Source of the DNA: Vibrio genomosp. F10 str. ZF-129
GTDB lineage: Bacteria; Pseudomonadota; Gammaproteobacteria; Enterobacterales; Vibrionaceae
Length of the DNA: 64,000 nucleotides
Direction: 5' to 3'
NCBI RefSeq assembly: GCF_000287055.2
Contig: NZ_AJYQ02000137.1
Coordinates: 60,490-124,489 of the forward strand
How positions within the stretch are numbered: the stretch's first letter is position 1; the number at the start of each line of letters is the position of its first letter. The notes below the pieces were generated by a model that worked only from the letters and a program-made list of their open reading frames with translations, was not told the DNA's origin and ran no database searches. Shown piece by piece: positions 56,550 to 64,000 of the stretch. The position numbers and the translations under genes were made by a program.

Positions 56550-57167
56550 ATGACCGCAATAAAAAAAGCAACGTTATATTATGTCTACGACCCTATGTGT
56601 TCGTGGTGTTGGGGGTACAGACCCACTTGGGAAAAAGTAAAGCAAGGAGTCAATGACCATGTTGATATTACCTATGTCCTGGGGGGATTAGCCCCTGACA
56701 GTGACGTTGCAATGCCTATTGATATGCAAAAGCAGATTGCCTCCTATTGGAAAAAAATAGAAGAGTATTTAGGGACCGAATTCAACTACGATTTTTGGAC
56801 CAAGAATACCCCAAGACGTTCTACCTACCCTGCTTGTCGAGCACTACTGGCGGCGAGAGCTCAAGGTGCAGAAGAAACCATGTTGGCAGCGATTCAAAAA
56901 GCGTACTACCTTGATGCGCAGAACCCCAGTGATAACGAGACGTTAATTCAACTTGCTGGCGAACTGAACCTTGATCTGGACGCTTTTAAAAAGAGGCTGG
57001 TGTCGCAAGAGACACAAAATACCCTTTTGAGAGAAATTCAATTTGCTCGATCAATAGGTGGTAACAGTTTTCCATCGTTGTTTATTGAAAAAAAAGGTTC
57101 AGTAACGGAATTAAAAATTGATTACCAAGACGAAGCAGCAACGGTCAAGGCTATATTATCGGATTAA
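56550..57167 (+). CDS. DsbA-family thioredoxin-fold protein
   Basis: A 205-aa cytosolic oxidoreductase-like protein without signal peptide. The active site is D-P-M-C17-S-W-C20-W-G, close to FrnE and 2-hydroxychromene-2-carboxylate isomerase relatives of DsbA. The helical insert spans about residues 65-150 and the cis-Pro loop is GGNSFPSLFI. It may act on thiols or isomerise a small molecule. AGAGAAGG precedes the ATG; the parS2-like site lies in its leader. Confidence 0.85.
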   Translation: MTAIKKATLYYVYDPMCSWCWGYRPTWEKVKQGVNDHVDITYVLGGLAPDSDVAMPIDMQKQIASYWKKIEEYLGTEFNYDFWTKNTPRRSTYPACRALLAARAQGAEETMLAAIQKAYYLDAQNPSDNETLIQLAGELNLDLDAFKKRLVSQETQNTLLREIQFARSIGGNSFPSLFIEKKGSVTELKIDYQDEAATVKAILSD

Positions 57168-57177
57168 GGTCAAGCTC

Positions 57178-57206
57178 CATAAGCCAATTGAACTCAATGG
57201 CTTATG
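57178..57206. terminator. Stem-loop between convergent genes
   Basis: CATAAGCCA pairs with TGGCTTATG (9 bp, 11-base loop), right after the DsbA-like gene and before the reductase stop on the other strand. No T-run, so termination is uncertain. Confidence 0.4.
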
Positions 57207-57220
57207 AAGCAAACAAAGTC

Positions 57221-58096
57221 TTACGAACTCGCTTCCGATTTAATAGAACGTATCAGTACCGAGGTATCCATTCTATTGTCGCCAGCCTTACTAAGCGCCT
57301 CATAGCGTTCATTGGTTTTGTCTGTCAATGGTAAAGAGATCCCCTGACGTTCCGCTTCATCTAAGCAAAACCCTAAATCTTTGATCATCCAATCAATCGC
57401 GAAACCAAAATCAAATTTATCTTGAGACATGGTAACTGCGCGGTTTTCCATCTGCCACGATCCAGCTGCACCATTTTTTAGGCAATCAACCAATGTCGGA
57501 ATATCTAAACCGGACTTTTCCGCCAACATTAAGCCTTCTGATAACCCGGTTAACACGCCAGCGATGCAGATCTGATTCACCATTTTAGCCCGTTGACCCT
57601 GCCCAACTCTGCCCATCAGCACAGAAGACTTTCCGTACGCGCCAAAGACAGGTTGAAGTTCATCAAAGAGATCTTGATCACCACCACACATGATCGTGAG
57701 TACACCGTTTTCAGCGCCGGCTTGGCCACCCGAAACAGGCGCGTCCATAAACCGAAGCCCAGCTTTCATTGCCGCATTTTCCAGCTCTTCAGAAAGCAGC
57801 GCGGATGTAGTGGTGTGGTCGACAAGTATTGCGTTCGGCTTCATCGCTGCAAAGGCGCCCATTTCGCTGGTGGTCATAGAACGAACGTCGTCATCGTTAC
57901 CGACACACAGTAAAACTACATCAGCCTCAGCGACACATTCAGCGACCGTTTCAGCCGTATTTCCAAAGTACTTTTCCTTCCAAGATAAAGACTTAGAGTA
58001 GGTACGGTTAAATACGGTGACATCAAACCCTGCCTTTTTTAAATGCCCTGCCATAGGGAAACCCATCACTCCCAGTCCGATAAAACTTATTTTCAT
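57221..58096 (-). CDS. 3-hydroxyisobutyrate dehydrogenase-family reductase
   Basis: A 291-aa NAD(P)-dependent beta-hydroxyacid dehydrogenase. The Rossmann motif is FIGLGVMGFPMAGHLKKAGFDVTVFNRT; the substrate-loop segment is DAPVSGGQAGAENGVLTIMCGG; the catalytic Lys is in GQRAKMVNQICIAG. It resembles tartronate semialdehyde and glyoxylate reductases as well as MmsB; the substrate is not resolved. Immediately upstream on the same strand is a LysR fragment, the probable remains of its regulator. Confidence 0.87.
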   Translation of the reverse strand: MKISFIGLGVMGFPMAGHLKKAGFDVTVFNRTYSKSLSWKEKYFGNTAETVAECVAEADVVLLCVGNDDDVRSMTTSEMGAFAAMKPNAILVDHTTTSALLSEELENAAMKAGLRFMDAPVSGGQAGAENGVLTIMCGGDQDLFDELQPVFGAYGKSSVLMGRVGQGQRAKMVNQICIAGVLTGLSEGLMLAEKSGLDIPTLVDCLKNGAAGSWQMENRAVTMSQDKFDFGFAIDWMIKDLGFCLDEAERQGISLPLTDKTNERYEALSKAGDNRMDTSVLIRSIKSEASS

Positions 58097-58127
58097 TGCT
58101 TTTTCTCCCTGATTTAACTGGTGTGTT

Positions 58128-58298
58128 TTACTGCATTAACGTGACTCCTGACATCAGGGCATCGAACAATAATGTCAGCGCTTTCAATGTAATTTGTCTT
58201 TCTTTGTACACTAAATAAGCCTGTCGGTCACTACGATGATCATCATGTTGTACTTGAACTAAATTCATCTCGTTAGGAGTAAAGGTTTGGAACAATGA
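58128..58298 (-). pseudogene. Remnant of the 3' end of a LysR-type regulator gene
   Basis: A 56-codon frame without start, closed by TAA at 58128, translates to a tail containing RSDRQAYLVYKERQITLKAL and ALMSG, the pattern of a LysR effector-domain C-terminus (usually YxVYPERxxLxPKxRAFIDFL). The frame is cut by TGA at 58299-58301 exactly at an ATGATCA site. The N-terminal two thirds are missing, so it is a deletion remnant next to the reductase gene it may have controlled. Confidence 0.55.
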
Positions 58299-58328
58299 TC
58301 AAGGGGGACAGGTTCTATGATCATAAAA

Positions 58329-58353
58329 AAACCGAGCACTAGAGGCTCGGTTT
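58329..58353 (-). terminator. Terminator of the YebC-family gene
   Basis: AAACCGAGC pairs with GCTCGGTTT (9 bp, 7-base loop); on the minus strand the stem is followed by a run of seven T, 23 bases beyond the stop of the YebC-family gene. Confidence 0.9.
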
Positions 58354-58375
58354 ATCTGTCATAATCCGCTAAAGA

Positions 58376-59092
58376 TTACAATTCTGCGTTATGGTAAACC
58401 TGCTGAACATCATCACAGTCATCAAGCATGTCCATAAACTTCTGGAATTTCTCAGCGTCTTCACCCGTTACTGGCGTGTGTGTTTGAGGAACAAAAGTGA
58501 TTTCCTCAACATCTAACGTAAGCTCTGGAAAAGCACTATTTAGAGCCGTCTTCGTTTTGAAGAACTCGGTGTGCGGTGCAAATACCGTGACTACGCCCTC
58601 TTCCACTTCAACATCGGTCACATCTACATCTTCCATCATTAGCGTTTCTAAAATGATTTCGTCATCATCGCCTTTGAATTGGAATACCGCTTGGTGATCA
58701 AACATGTGAGAAACCGTGCCTTCAACACCAATTTTCGCCCCTGTTTTCACAAAGCACTGGCGTACATCTTGGAAAGTACGATTACCGTTATCTGTTAAGC
58801 AGTCAACAATTACACTGGTACCACCAGGGCCGAAACCTTCATAGCGAGCCGGTGTGTAATCTTCACCACCGCCACCATTTGCTTTATCAATCGCTTTATC
58901 GATAACGTGAGCTGGAACTTGGTCTTTTTTAGCTTTAGCAATCAAATGCTTAAGAGGTAGATTCATGTCTGGATCAGAACTGCCGTTCTTCGCACACATG
59001 TAAATCTCTTTACCGTATTTAGAATAAACTTTAATTTTTGCGCCTGCGGTTTTTGCCATTGAGGCTTTGCGCACTTCAAAACTTCTTCCCAT
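58376..59092 (-). CDS. YebC/PmpR/TACO1-family regulatory protein
   Basis: A 238-aa protein opening [31 protein letters not shown], typical of the YeeN branch of the YebC family. Other conserved blocks are [57 protein letters not shown] and the acidic third domain. Family members act as DNA-binding regulators or as translation factors that help ribosomes through proline stretches; which applies here is unknown. It has its own terminator. Confidence 0.93.
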   Translation of the reverse strand: MGRSFEVRKASMAKTAGAKIKVYSKYGKEIYMCAKNGSSDPDMNLPLKHLIAKAKKDQVPAHVIDKAIDKANGGGGEDYTPARYEGFGPGGTSVIVDCLTDNGNRTFQDVRQCFVKTGAKIGVEGTVSHMFDHQAVFQFKGDDDEIILETLMMEDVDVTDVEVEEGVVTVFAPHTEFFKTKTALNSAFPELTLDVEEITFVPQTHTPVTGEDAEKFQKFMDMLDDCDDVQQVYHNAEL

Positions 59093-59189
59093 CGGGATAT
59101 TCTCTCTAATTCAATTTAACGCGAAGGATTTTAGCAAAAAGCTGAATCATTTCAATTTTTAGCTCAACAAAGACAAGGGATGTGTTCGA

Positions 59190-59399
59190 CTACATCACAC
59201 CCATGACTCGCTTGTACTTTGAAATAGACTGTTCAAACCATTCTCTTTGTTGCTCATCGGTGATGTTATTTTTTTGTTCAATAATTTCACTCGGAATCGC
59301 TTTTGCCTCTCGAAGTTTCCAAACTAAGAACGATGCTTGTTTATCAAGTTCAATCTTATTTTTTTCATCCGTCGGCAGTTGTGAGAGATTAATTGTCAT
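59190..59399 (-). CDS. Small DUF3283-like protein
   Basis: A 69-aa protein (TINLSQLPTDEKNKIELDKQASFLVWKLREAK...YKRVMGV). The pattern matches small vibrio proteins that I recall as DUF3283; function unknown. The ribosome binding site is weak. It lies alone between the YebC-family gene and a 66-aa gene on the same strand. Confidence 0.6.
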   Translation of the reverse strand: MTINLSQLPTDEKNKIELDKQASFLVWKLREAKAIPSEIIEQKNNITDEQQREWFEQSISKYKRVMGVM

Positions 59400-59545
59400 A
59401 GCGGCTTGTCATAGTCAGTACATGGGCGGGAAATATATCACACAGGAGTTGATCTTTGGGGCATTTATGACGATTGAGATCAACTTATCATTGAAAATAA
59501 TAAGGGTGGCTTGAGCGCCACCCTTGCTGTGTGTTGCAAATATTG

Positions 59546-59746
59546 TTAGTGCAGAATGCCTAACTCTCTTGCCTCTTCAATGGTTAAACCACTTTCGCGA
59601 ATTTCTCGTAACGCTTCAATGCGACGACGAGCATCCGCTGATTTAACTTTGATAACTGGCTCTTGTGAATGCATCTCTTGTTCCTCGAGATCCCACTTAT
59701 TTGCAATGTTAGTCATATCATCATGGTCAATAGAATTTATGGACAT
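59546..59746 (-). CDS. Small hypothetical acidic protein
   Basis: A 66-aa protein whose C-terminal half (SADARRRIEALREIRESGLTIEEARELGI) is a charged helix recalling small PA3496-like proteins, but I cannot confirm a family. A very strong Shine-Dalgarno (CGGAGGAAA) 3-4 bases before the ATG at 59746 argues that it is expressed and fixes the start; the longer frame to 59791 is not needed. Confidence 0.65.
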   Translation of the reverse strand: MSINSIDHDDMTNIANKWDLEEQEMHSQEPVIKVKSADARRRIEALREIRESGLTIEEARELGILH

Positions 59747-60085
59747 ATTTCCTCCGAAAAAAACCATGTTTGGACAGGTAATCTGTAGCAAACCACCTTC
59801 CGCTTGTTAAGACTTTTCGATTCAGAATGTGATAAGCATAATGAATCTGATACCTAGTTAATAAATTACTCAATTAACGTTTGCACCCTTATAATTGTAG
59901 TCGTACTTTTAAGAGATTCCGCTCCAAACTTTCTGTTTGATCTAGATCTCAGTTTTATTTCTCTCTCGCTCCGCCCTTTTCTCTTTGAAGCGCATCAACT
60001 CTCTTCATGTTCCGATGCCCCAGAAAGTTATTTTTCGAGCCACTTCACTGTTTTATCTTTGTTAAGTGTTCCATTTAAAACAAAT

Positions 60086-60104
60086 GCTAATGATAATGGT
60101 TATC
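60086..60104 (+). promoter_or_regulatory. Fur box of the ABC-ATPase operon
   Basis: GCTAATGATAATGGTTATC matches the classic 19-bp Fur box GATAATGATAATCATTATC at 16 positions. It overlaps a likely -10 GATAAT (60092-60097) with a weak -35 TTCCAT 17 bp upstream, and lies 24 bases before the first ATG, so iron-loaded Fur should block transcription of the three-gene operon. The rest of the 59747-60127 gap shows nothing else. Confidence 0.75.
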
Positions 60105-60127
60105 ATTTCCTTTATTTTGGACTATTT

Positions 60128-61048
60128 ATGGATAACCGACCGTTAAATGACGCCTTTCATCCCGACCCTATTATTCGCGTCCGCCACCTGTGCGTGGACT
60201 ACATTACCGATAACGGAGATTTCGAAGCCGTTAAATCCGTGAGTTTTGATATTGGTAAAGGGGAGATCTTTGGACTGGCTGGAGAATCAGGCTGCGGAAA
60301 AAGCACCATTGCCTTTGCGTTAAATCGCCTGCACAAACCGCCAGCTTTTATCTCAGGTGGTTCAGTCCACTTTGATGAACATGACCTACTCAAGCTCTCT
60401 GACAATGAAATCCGTGCACTTCGCTGGAGTGAGATAGCAATGGTGTTTCAAAGTGCCATGAACTCCTTAAACCCAGTCCTAAGTATCAAAGAACAGTTTT
60501 GTGATGTCCTACGCCACCACAAAGGAATGAGCGATGCACAAGCTCAAGACAGAGCTGAAAAACTGCTTGATCTGGTCAACATCCCTCGTGAACGTCTTAG
60601 TGAGTACCCACACCAGTTTAGTGGTGGAATGCGTCAGCGACTTGTCATCGCGATTGCACTTTCTCTTAACCCTAAACTCATCATCATGGATGAACCGACA
60701 ACCGCCTTAGATGTGGTCGTTCAACGAGAAATTTTGCAGCAAATTTATCAATTGCGCGAAGAGTTCGGTTTTTCGATTTTATTCATCACTCACGACTTAG
60801 CGCTCATGAGTCAATTGTGCCATCGGATCGCAATTATGCGTCATGGCGAAATTGTTGAAGTCAACACGTCCGAACGAATTCGAAATGCGCCTCAACATCC
60901 CTACACTAAGAAGTTGTGGGCTTCCTTCCCCAACATTCATGAAACCTCAACACATCACCACCAGGGCGATTCTGTGCCGCGTAATGCACAAGAACAACAG
61001 CATTTTTCTTCTGTGAAACAGAATCAGCAGCAAGGAGCATCACTATGA
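60128..61048 (+). CDS. Opp/Dpp-type ABC transporter ATPase (DppD-like)
   Basis: A 306-aa ATPase. Walker A GESGCGKST (residues 52-60), Q-loop MVFQSAMNSLNPVLS, signature QFSGGMRQRL, Walker B LIIMDEPTTALD and switch FITHD are all present, in the OppD/DppD arrangement, although the usual C-terminal cysteine iron-sulphur motif is not visible and the end is His/Gln-rich. I start it at 60128, after the Fur box. It overlaps the next gene by 4 bases. The transported substrate is unknown; Fur control suggests a metal chelate or siderophore-linked peptide. Confidence 0.87.
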   Translation: MDNRPLNDAFHPDPIIRVRHLCVDYITDNGDFEAVKSVSFDIGKGEIFGLAGESGCGKSTIAFALNRLHKPPAFISGGSVHFDEHDLLKLSDNEIRALRWSEIAMVFQSAMNSLNPVLSIKEQFCDVLRHHKGMSDAQAQDRAEKLLDLVNIPRERLSEYPHQFSGGMRQRLVIAIALSLNPKLIIMDEPTTALDVVVQREILQQIYQLREEFGFSILFITHDLALMSQLCHRIAIMRHGEIVEVNTSERIRNAPQHPYTKKLWASFPNIHETSTHHHQGDSVPRNAQEQQHFSSVKQNQQQGASL

Positions 61049-61977
61049 ACACCCCAATTCTTCAAGTAAACAATGTGGTTAAGGATTTCACTGTGGGGGG
61101 CGGCCTCTCTAAACAAGACACTTTCCGAGCGCTTCAAGGGATTAGCTTTAATATTCATGCCGGTCGGACATTAGCCCTAGTCGGAGAGTCTGGTTGCGGT
61201 AAAAGCACCTGTGCGCGCTTAATGACAAAGGTATACCCAGCGACAAAGGGAGAAATTCTGTTCAACGGACGTAACATCAATGAGCTCAAGTCTCGCAAAG
61301 AGATCCTGGAGTACCGTGGTAAAGTTCAAATGGTGTTTCAAGACCCATTTGGCTCGCTAAACCCGACCCATACGATTGAACATCACCTCACTCGTCCGCT
61401 TAAAATTCATAAACAAATCACTCATACCAGTGGACTGCCAAATCGTCTTCAAGAGCTGTTGGCTATGGTCGAGCTAGATCCGGATACACTTAAAAAATAT
61501 CCACACGAGTTAAGTGGCGGTCAACGACAGCGAGTTAATTTGGCTCGAGCACTAGCAGTAGGTGCTCAAGTTATTTTGGCCGACGAACCGACCTCTATGC
61601 TTGATGTTTCCATCCGTTTAGGGGTTCTCAATTTAATGCAACGAATGAAGAAAGAGCTCGGAATAGGGTTTCTTTACATCACACATGATCTCGCGACTGC
61701 GCACTATATCGCTGAAGAAACAGCGGTGATGTACAAAGGGCAGATCGTTGAGTGGGGTGACACGCAATCCATCTTATCTAATCCCCAACACCCCTACACC
61801 AAACTGCTGATCTCCGCCGTTCCCGATCCTGATATGCCATTTGGTAAATTGGTTAAAAATGAACCAAACTATTCAGTGAATGCTGATCAAATTCGACAGC
61901 GATGCAGCCTTGTTCAAACTGAAACACAACAAGTTGGTATTAATCACTTTGTAAAACAATGGGATAGCGCAGCATGA
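61045..61977 (+). CDS. Opp/Dpp-type ABC transporter ATPase (DppF-like)
   Basis: A 310-aa ATPase pairing with the previous gene. Walker A GESGCGKST (47-55), Q-loop MVFQDPFGSLNPT, signature LSGGQRQRVNLARAL, Walker B VILADEPTSMLD, switch YITHD, and the OppF-type C-terminal segment HPYTKLLISAVPDPD with a later cysteine (RQRCSL). It overlaps its neighbours at both ends by 4 bases (ATGA). No permease or binding-protein gene lies beside the pair, which is unusual for this family. Confidence 0.88.
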   Translation: MNTPILQVNNVVKDFTVGGGLSKQDTFRALQGISFNIHAGRTLALVGESGCGKSTCARLMTKVYPATKGEILFNGRNINELKSRKEILEYRGKVQMVFQDPFGSLNPTHTIEHHLTRPLKIHKQITHTSGLPNRLQELLAMVELDPDTLKKYPHELSGGQRQRVNLARALAVGAQVILADEPTSMLDVSIRLGVLNLMQRMKKELGIGFLYITHDLATAHYIAEETAVMYKGQIVEWGDTQSILSNPQHPYTKLLISAVPDPDMPFGKLVKNEPNYSVNADQIRQRCSLVQTETQQVGINHFVKQWDSAA

Positions 61978-62459
61978 ATAAACTAGATAGTTGGATAACA
62001 CAAATCGAATCTTGGTATCAACTGCGAAAGCATGATCAAGTGGCGTTACTTGAACCATTGATCCTCAAAACGCCAGATCAATTATGGGGACCAACTATCA
62101 CCAATGCACAAAGCAAAGCGATTGCATGCTGGCTGGACGCTTGCTTACGGGTATTTGAACACAATCGCTATACTGCATCGGAAAAAGCGTTTCAGTACCT
62201 TCAGCTGGCATACAGTAAGCTTCAGCAGGTAGCATGCGATCCGCTATCCGATCGGGATCTTAAAGATTGGTCAATGAAGCGGGTGCAACATCTTGTTGTT
62301 TTACTGTTGGAGTTCTGTAATCAGCAGACGCAAGAAAACTGGCGGCATCAATCTTACCAACTGATTGAAGCCCATGTTCACTTTATGGCTGCCAATGATC
62401 ACGAGAACATTGGTAGGAACGATGATCAAGGTTATCACGCATCGCGATCGTTTCATTAG
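61974..62459 (+). CDS. Unknown protein in the Fur-box ABC operon
   Basis: A 161-aa, largely helical cytosolic protein rich in Gln, His, Leu and Trp (LDSWITQIESWYQLRKHDQVALLEPLI, WLDACLRVFEHNRY). It starts inside the stop of the DppF-like gene (ATGA overlap), so it belongs to the same translational unit. No known domain is recognised. Its 3' half and downstream flank hold ATGATCA/GATC sites, and a 16-bp-period duplication covers its stop codon. Confidence 0.7.
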   Translation: MNKLDSWITQIESWYQLRKHDQVALLEPLILKTPDQLWGPTITNAQSKAIACWLDACLRVFEHNRYTASEKAFQYLQLAYSKLQQVACDPLSDRDLKDWSMKRVQHLVVLLLEFCNQQTQENWRHQSYQLIEAHVHFMAANDHENIGRNDDQGYHASRSFH

Positions 62460-62560
62460 TGGATCGTTTCATTAATCAATGCCCAGTTTAATAACTCTGC
62501 TTGTTAGCAGTGAACATTCTCGCGTTCTCCGAAAGCATGATCATAGATCTCCTTGATCAT
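62032..62560. other. Cluster of RctB 12-mer-like ATGATCA sites and GATC
   Basis: Five ATGATCA sites: 62032-62043 (ATGATCAAGTGG), 62395-62406 (ATGATCACGAGA), 62422-62433 (ATGATCAAGGTT), 62537-62548 (ATGATCATAGAT) and, reversed, 62560-62549 (ATGATCAAGGAG). I count 13 GATC in 62001-62570, where about 2 are expected. The V. cholerae RctB 12-mer, from memory, begins ATGATCAAGAG and needs Dam methylation. The cluster overlaps the 3' gene of the ABC operon and the gap before rctB. Confidence 0.45.
62446..62474. repeat. 13-bp repeat with 16-bp period at a stop codon
   Basis: GATCGTTTCATTA occurs at 62446-62458 and 62462-62474. The first copy contains the end of the unknown operon gene including its TAG. 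Confidence 0.8.
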
Positions 62561-62566
62561 GCTTTC
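62531..62566. terminator. Long stem-loop after the ABC operon
   Basis: GAAAGCATGATCA pairs perfectly with TGATCATGCTTTC (13 bp, 10-base loop). It lacks a T-run. It could end the ABC operon message, or, since each arm contains an ATGATCA site, be paired protein-binding sites. Confidence 0.5.
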
Positions 62567-62596
62567 ATAGATTATGTTAATGCTTGAATTTTAGGC

Positions 62597-62624
62597 AAAA
62601 AAAAGCGAGTTCTTATGAACTCGC
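62597..62624 (-). terminator. Rho-independent terminator of rctB
   Basis: On the minus strand GCGAGTTC and GAACTCGC (8 bp, 4-base loop) are followed by eight T residues, about 225 bases beyond the rctB stop. Nothing else is evident in the gap 62625-62849. Confidence 0.8.
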
Positions 62625-62849
62625 CAACAATTCAGAATGTAACAAATATGAGCCAATCTATTTAGAAGGGACAAAAGGTTGTCTATTCGAGATAAATACT
62701 AGCTCTATCTATGAGTAACAATGTCAAATGTGTGTCAGAGCAATGTCTTAAAACGGTCTAAAAATCACTCACACAGCGTGTTGGGTCTCTATTTCCTAAA
62801 CACTACGATAATTGAATGAAAAGTATCTGAGCTGTAGGTACGGCTAATG

Positions 62850-64000
62850 TTAGACCGCAACTTCGTCAAGTGCTCTAAACACGGTTTCATCCAAATGACC
62901 GTCAAATACTTGTTTGCATACTTTTCGTCTTACCGCTAATCCAGAAATTAAACGCTCAATGGAAAGATGCTTGTTTTCACTTTGTTGATTGTATAGCTCG
63001 ACAAGCTTACTCAATGTTTCATACGGAAGCGGCACTTCTCCGACTCGAAGCCAGTCAAGCTTATCCAGAAGCTCTGTACACTCTTCTTTAATAGAAGAGT
63101 GTGAATGCCCTGTCATAGCTGCTAAAGCCGTTATACCGCGTTCTAGGGCTTCTTCAGAGGTATATTTGGATAGCGTGATGGTAATTTCATCCGCATTAAT
63201 TTCTACAAGGTGTTTTCTCAACTTAACCCGGCGACCTAAACGCCCCCGAGGTGAAGGGGCTTTTCTCTGAATAGGCTCAAATTCACCATCAATGATCTCT
63301 GATAGCTCAGCAAGTTTCTGCTTGGACACCATTTCATGTCTTAACGGATTGGGTAGCGTAGGCGCCATATTGCGCTTACCAGCGTTCGTTGTGCGAGCAC
63401 GAGAATAGCGTAACACTTCCTCTGCATCGCACTTAATATCGACTTGATAATCCGTGACTTTGTCTTTCTCGATCATGGTCGTGATCGTTAAATGATACCC
63501 CCAAAGGTTAACAACAAATAATTGATCATCGCCCTTCCCTTCTGAGAGTTTCTTTAATTCACGGATCAAATCCATCGAGAATCTTCGCCATTCAATATTA
63601 CGTGCGAGCTTTTGGTTAAGCTCGGTCAGCAGCATGACATCGGTGTGGCGGCGCGACATACGAGTCCGAAAATAAGAGTACAATTGGAAGACCAAAGTAT
63701 GCTGTTTCAAGATTTCTGGCGGGAATAAGAAAAAATAATCTCGGGTCATTAACTCTTCATAAAAAGAGGGCTCCCACACTAAAATATACAGATTAGGCTT
63801 AATTCTAATTTCGCCGTCAGCGTTTTCTGTTGGTGCTTCTTCTGAGGCCGTGATGGTACGCGCTAGAAATCGAAAACGGTCACTCTTAAAGCCTTCTGGC
63901 ATATTTTCACTGAGCCAACGGCCAGTCAACTCATGCAATTGAAAGTCTGTAAACTCAATGCGATCAATACTATCTCTGATAGAGTCTCGTGCTGGACCAC
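62850..64000 (-). CDS. rctB: Chromosome II replication initiator RctB, C-terminal part (partial)
   Basis: The frame is open to the window edge, giving 382 codons plus stop of a protein normally about 658 aa. The sequence (HELTGRWLSENMPEGFKSDRFRFLAR, FFLFPPEILKQHTLVFQLYSYF, RTTNAGKRNMAPTLPNPLRHE, PSPRGRLGRRVKLRKHLVEINADEIT and the end FRALDEVAV) matches my memory of V. cholerae RctB almost residue for residue. RctB binds 12-mers and 39-mers at oriCII to start and regulate replication. The N-terminal domains and the origin lie beyond position 64000. Confidence 0.96.
   Translation of the reverse strand, partial: GPARDSIRDSIDRIEFTDFQLHELTGRWLSENMPEGFKSDRFRFLARTITASEEAPTENADGEIRIKPNLYILVWEPSFYEELMTRDYFFLFPPEILKQHTLVFQLYSYFRTRMSRRHTDVMLLTELNQKLARNIEWRRFSMDLIRELKKLSEGKGDDQLFVVNLWGYHLTITTMIEKDKVTDYQVDIKCDAEEVLRYSRARTTNAGKRNMAPTLPNPLRHEMVSKQKLAELSEIIDGEFEPIQRKAPSPRGRLGRRVKLRKHLVEINADEITITLSKYTSEEALERGITALAAMTGHSHSSIKEECTELLDKLDWLRVGEVPLPYETLSKLVELYNQQSENKHLSIERLISGLAVRRKVCKQVFDGHLDETVFRALDEVAV

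Noticed and set aside
62850-64000. oriCII within the window
   Set aside because: The origin lies upstream of rctB, and rctB reads leftward off the right edge, so the origin is beyond position 64000; no 39-mer array was seen here.

Overview
The window looks like about 64 kb of the smaller chromosome (chromosome II) of a Vibrio species, close to its replication origin. The main reason is the partial minus-strand gene that runs off the right edge. It encodes the C-terminal half of RctB, the initiator specific to Vibrionaceae chromosome II, so oriCII should lie just beyond position 64000. A perfect parS2-like palindrome at 56511-56523 and a cluster of GATC-containing, RctB 12-mer-like ATGATCA sites at 62032-62560 fit that placement. 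Base composition is about that of vibrios. I see no rRNA, tRNA, CRISPR array, insertion sequence or prophage.

Layout. 1-4.6 kb: a MarR regulator coupled to a lipoprotein serine hydrolase, a PQQ-type sugar dehydrogenase and a 2OG-Fe(II) oxygenase. 5.0-12.9 kb: the osmoprotection locus betI-betB-betA-choX-choW-choV with a BetI-type operator in front, followed by a CosR/EctR-like MarR regulator. 13-17.6 kb: a large PLP-dependent decarboxylase and a dCache chemoreceptor. 17.9-24.3 kb: an unusual nucleoside hydrolase-glyoxalase fusion, a CxxCH cytochrome paired with a diguanylate cyclase, a second membrane diguanylate cyclase and a urea transporter. 24.4-29.8 kb: SoxR with a SoxR-type promoter driving an MFS transporter, a MATE transporter, a LysR regulator and an M20 peptidase. 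30-34 kb: NhaD antiporter, a small lipoprotein and an Ada/AlkA-Ogt alkylation-repair operon. 34-41 kb: GAF-GGDEF-EAL protein, a MaoP-family (DUF413) protein, a DUF3081 protein, NagB and an HBM-type chemoreceptor. 41-48 kb: maltose/glycogen genes malM, lamB and glgX, plus a Cache diguanylate cyclase. 48-53 kb: ribB behind an FMN riboswitch, a class 3 aldehyde dehydrogenase, a membrane-anchored protein and a DUF481 outer-membrane protein. 53-59.8 kb: a Tat-signal RHS-core protein with a protease-like tail, then small conserved genes (YbjQ, GFA, DinB, DUF2007, DsbA-like), a 3-hydroxyisobutyrate dehydrogenase-type reductase beside a LysR remnant, and a YebC-family protein. 60-64 kb: a Fur-box operon of two Opp/Dpp-type ATPases plus an unknown gene, then rctB.

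Taken together this is an accessory and niche-adaptation region around a conserved chromosome II origin: choline uptake and oxidation to glycine betaine, Na+/H+ exchange, maltodextrin and amino-sugar use, chemotaxis, and four GGDEF-domain proteins. The most interesting items are the Tat-targeted RHS-core orphan with a His/Cys protease-like C-terminus (53118-54308), the ATGATCA/GATC cluster beside rctB, the parS2-like site, the nucleoside hydrolase-VOC fusion, the cytochrome-diguanylate cyclase pair, and a recurring pattern of 13-16 bp tandem duplications in intergenic DNA. No similarity search was run; family names come from motif recognition, and start codons were adjusted by hand using Shine-Dalgarno positions.
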